Assembly (NCBI GenBank): GCA_003695285.1
Contig: RFIL01000417.1
Coordinates: 1 to 8,109, forward strand
DNA: 8,109 nt
DNA from: Calditrichota bacterium
Lineage (GTDB): Bacteria > Calditrichota > Calditrichia > RBG-13-44-9 > J075
Direction: 5' to 3'
Shown here: positions 7,401 to 8,109 of the stretch, one piece after another
Layout of the letters: every line of letters starts with the position of its first letter
Position numbering within the stretch: position 1 is the first letter of the stretch
Program-made: the position numbers and the translations under genes
Notes under the pieces: generated by a model
What the model saw: the letters and a program-made list of their open reading frames with translations, nothing else
Database searches by the model: none
What the model was told of the DNA's origin: nothing

Positions 7401-8109
7401 CCTGGATAGTGAACTGGGGATTGTGGAGAAAGCCGCCAAAGATGGTGCACAAATCGTGAAACGAATTCAGGAACTGACCCGGGAAAAACAAAAACAACAA
7501 TACGAGCACGTTTATCTCTCTGATATCATCCAGGATAGTTTACTTTTCTCGGCTCAGAAGCTGAAATTGGAAACACAGGTGAAAGGACAAAAACTCCAGG
7601 TGCACACAGAACTGGATGACGATCTGGTGGTGTTCGGTAACCCAATTGAATTAAAAGAGGTATTTACAAACCTCATTTTAAATGCCTTCGATGCCATGCC
7701 GGATGGCGGACAGCTCTTTTTAAAAACCTACCAGGAAGATAATGCCGCTGTCATCTCCATCAAAGACACCGGTACCGGTATCCCAAAGCAAATAAAACAG
7801 AAGATATTTGACCCCTTCTTCACTACCAAGGGGGAACGTGGTACTGGCTTGGGTTTAAGTCTGGTGTATAAAATTGTTACCGCTCATCATGGGATTATTG
7901 ATGTGGAAAGTGAACCCGGAGAAGGTACCGAATTTATCATTCATCTCCCGTTGTCGGAAGATACACCGGTTCAGAAAGAGAAAGAAGAAGCTCGAACTCC
8001 TCTTTCCGTAGAGGAAATCAAATTGTTGGTCGTTGATGATGAACCGGAGTTGCTGGAGACCATAGCGGAAGTGTTAAGTGTAAAATTTCAACATGTGGAT
8101 ATTGCATAT
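4474..8109 (+). CDS. Multi-sensor hybrid histidine kinase, 3' end outside the window
   Basis: One frame of 1212 codons runs to the right edge. Such kinases autophosphorylate a histidine on signal binding and pass the phosphate to a receiver aspartate. Domains in order, with approximate residues: a helical N-terminal domain (1-115) reminiscent of RsbRD-type sensory domains; PAS1 (125-235); PAS2 (245-360, with IVIFEPRDSGNIIFVNQA); a coiled-coil-like linker; GAF1 (370-530); GAF2 (545-705); PAS3 (710-822, ending ILTIRDITEEY-like); PAS4 (825-930, starting FPEFNPN at 832-838); HisKA with GVAHDFNNLL, phospho-acceptor H952; HATPase with N-box N1066/N1070, G1 box DTGTGIP (1098-1104), F box DPFFTTKGERG and G2 box GTGLGLS (1123-1129); then a receiver beginning LLVVDDEPE (D1188, D1189). 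The receiver's phospho-acceptor aspartate is off the window. No membrane segment is apparent, so it should sense cytoplasmic signals. The H-box resembles NtrB/HPK4-type kinases. The start ATG 4474 is the only ATG after the in-frame stop; its ribosome binding site (GGAT) is weak. Confidence 0.96.
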   Translation, partial: MHALIWDSWSKVLQLESYGEAHFINTDPALGYELIQALANKPDQLPALTYRLIQFLKESPLTPRELIDSLFKLRDVVYQINAKLSKPGTEAFLKRNQWLISDLIQTFGLSGNASRTPRISNYIPGFLSDGVYALELDNHFRILKADKELLSRFIYPQEDLIGEPILKLFSPSSHSLLRYALNLLETRKRLSIDLEVEAIDRNGNPIQTILKIESQSTPDEDCWRAELVDLNHHQETRTILNLMLMALENVGDGIVIFEPRDSGNIIFVNQAIEEIIGHNGLELVGKHFSFLMGQFYREELVEEIIDRALRGGWKGELIFQHKNNEPVPVLCHIRSIRDESGSIIALVGSVRNIQAEKRKEEEITWQNERLELLQELSRIVNSTLDIRKTLLSFTQKFATLYSFNALYVFLPIDSLRKYARLIFMSDGRNASFPENVVISLIDTPIYQELVKYRRKKLLRISSQEFSLNQKVNKNYPYVDEYIWIPMNFSGELMGFIALGFQKEFYPEEKHLNFITQIISHLTLAIKNAIQFEVIEKQNKSLIHLNKLFHYLKPNISINTLLEKALRDISETFFYSGMSIYRVENNHQWKLLVKVNNGESDTPDFPDQLVFDGNFSDIPRFWIDVFHKEPLIDIWKKLFQSTPPRTVLWLQTNTSFQERLVLIGCANHYLPDLNYSSHINLLQKALEKLALAMDHLYLFQKTIQAEAEWESTFNEVEIGVAVVDPDFIIKRANQAFWKMFSGRISPQEVEAGASEVFQSRLTDIKDQLLSQETEEKHMPKTLEWKDEVTGKRYSLRFSPVFNFQNQFQGGVLTIRDITEEYQKEQHILYLSKFPEFNPNIHLSLNQNGEVIYYNEACLKLLHSAGYSQDEIQKLIPVTLLFELQNGQFSPNQAQEYIHNFNDRIFHYIAFMPEEDENIFLTAIDITDRLELQNKLIQTERMRAMGEMAAGVAHDFNNLLTTIIGRTQLIRLKTEDPTLDSELGIVEKAAKDGAQIVKRIQELTREKQKQQYEHVYLSDIIQDSLLFSAQKLKLETQVKGQKLQVHTELDDDLVVFGNPIELKEVFTNLILNAFDAMPDGGQLFLKTYQEDNAAVISIKDTGTGIPKQIKQKIFDPFFTTKGERGTGLGLSLVYKIVTAHHGIIDVESEPGEGTEFIIHLPLSEDTPVQKEKEEARTPLSVEEIKLLVVDDEPELLETIAEVLSVKFQHVDIAY

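Noticed and set aside
7117..7509. 130-codon minus-strand frame opposite the kinase core
   Set aside because: It is antisense to the PAS4/HisKA region, whose plus-strand frame carries unmistakable kinase motifs; it is a shadow frame.

Overview
The window is bacterial chromosomal DNA: dense genes, ATGA stop/start overlaps, Shine-Dalgarno-like sites and bacterial protein families. Base composition is moderate, by eye somewhat below 50% GC. Nothing in it fixes the phylum. No rRNA, tRNA, transposase, integrase, phage gene or true CRISPR array was recognised.

Layout. (1) At the left edge, minus strand, is the N-terminal part of a glycerophosphodiester phosphodiesterase (1-206). (2) A gene-free divergent region (207-579) separates it from a plus-strand operon. 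It holds weak promoter-like elements and an unusual 15-bp inverted repeat whose arms begin and end like CRISPR repeats. (3) The operon encodes a small protein with about four membrane segments (580-1137), a Wzx/MOP-type oligosaccharide flippase (about 1217-2614) and a large NodB-fold polysaccharide deacetylase-like protein with an amidotransferase-like N-terminal domain (2611-4182). The last two overlap by 4 bases (ATGA). The deacetylase overlaps in the same way a 36-codon open frame (4179-4289) that ends abruptly. (4) A short region (4290-4473) follows, with antisense coding-like frames and an AT-rich dyad. (5) From 4474 to the right edge runs one uninterrupted frame of 1212 codons: a soluble multi-sensor hybrid histidine kinase with an N-terminal helical domain, PAS-PAS-GAF-GAF-PAS-PAS, HisKA, HATPase and the beginning of a receiver domain. 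It runs off the window.

How they fit together. The operon looks like part of a cell-surface polysaccharide locus. The flippase would move lipid-linked oligosaccharide across the cytoplasmic membrane, the deacetylase-like protein would act on a sugar or polymer, and the small membrane protein is a possible partner of unknown role. No glycosyltransferase or polymerase lies inside the window, so the pathway is incomplete here. The kinase is separated from the operon by about 290 bases, and there is no direct evidence that it regulates the operon. The phosphodiesterase is a housekeeping-type phospholipid-turnover enzyme, transcribed divergently.

The points most worth a second look are the atypical deacetylase architecture, the coupled short frame and antisense frame after it, the inverted repeat at 285-383, the hairpin between the first two operon genes, and the kinase's long sensor array.
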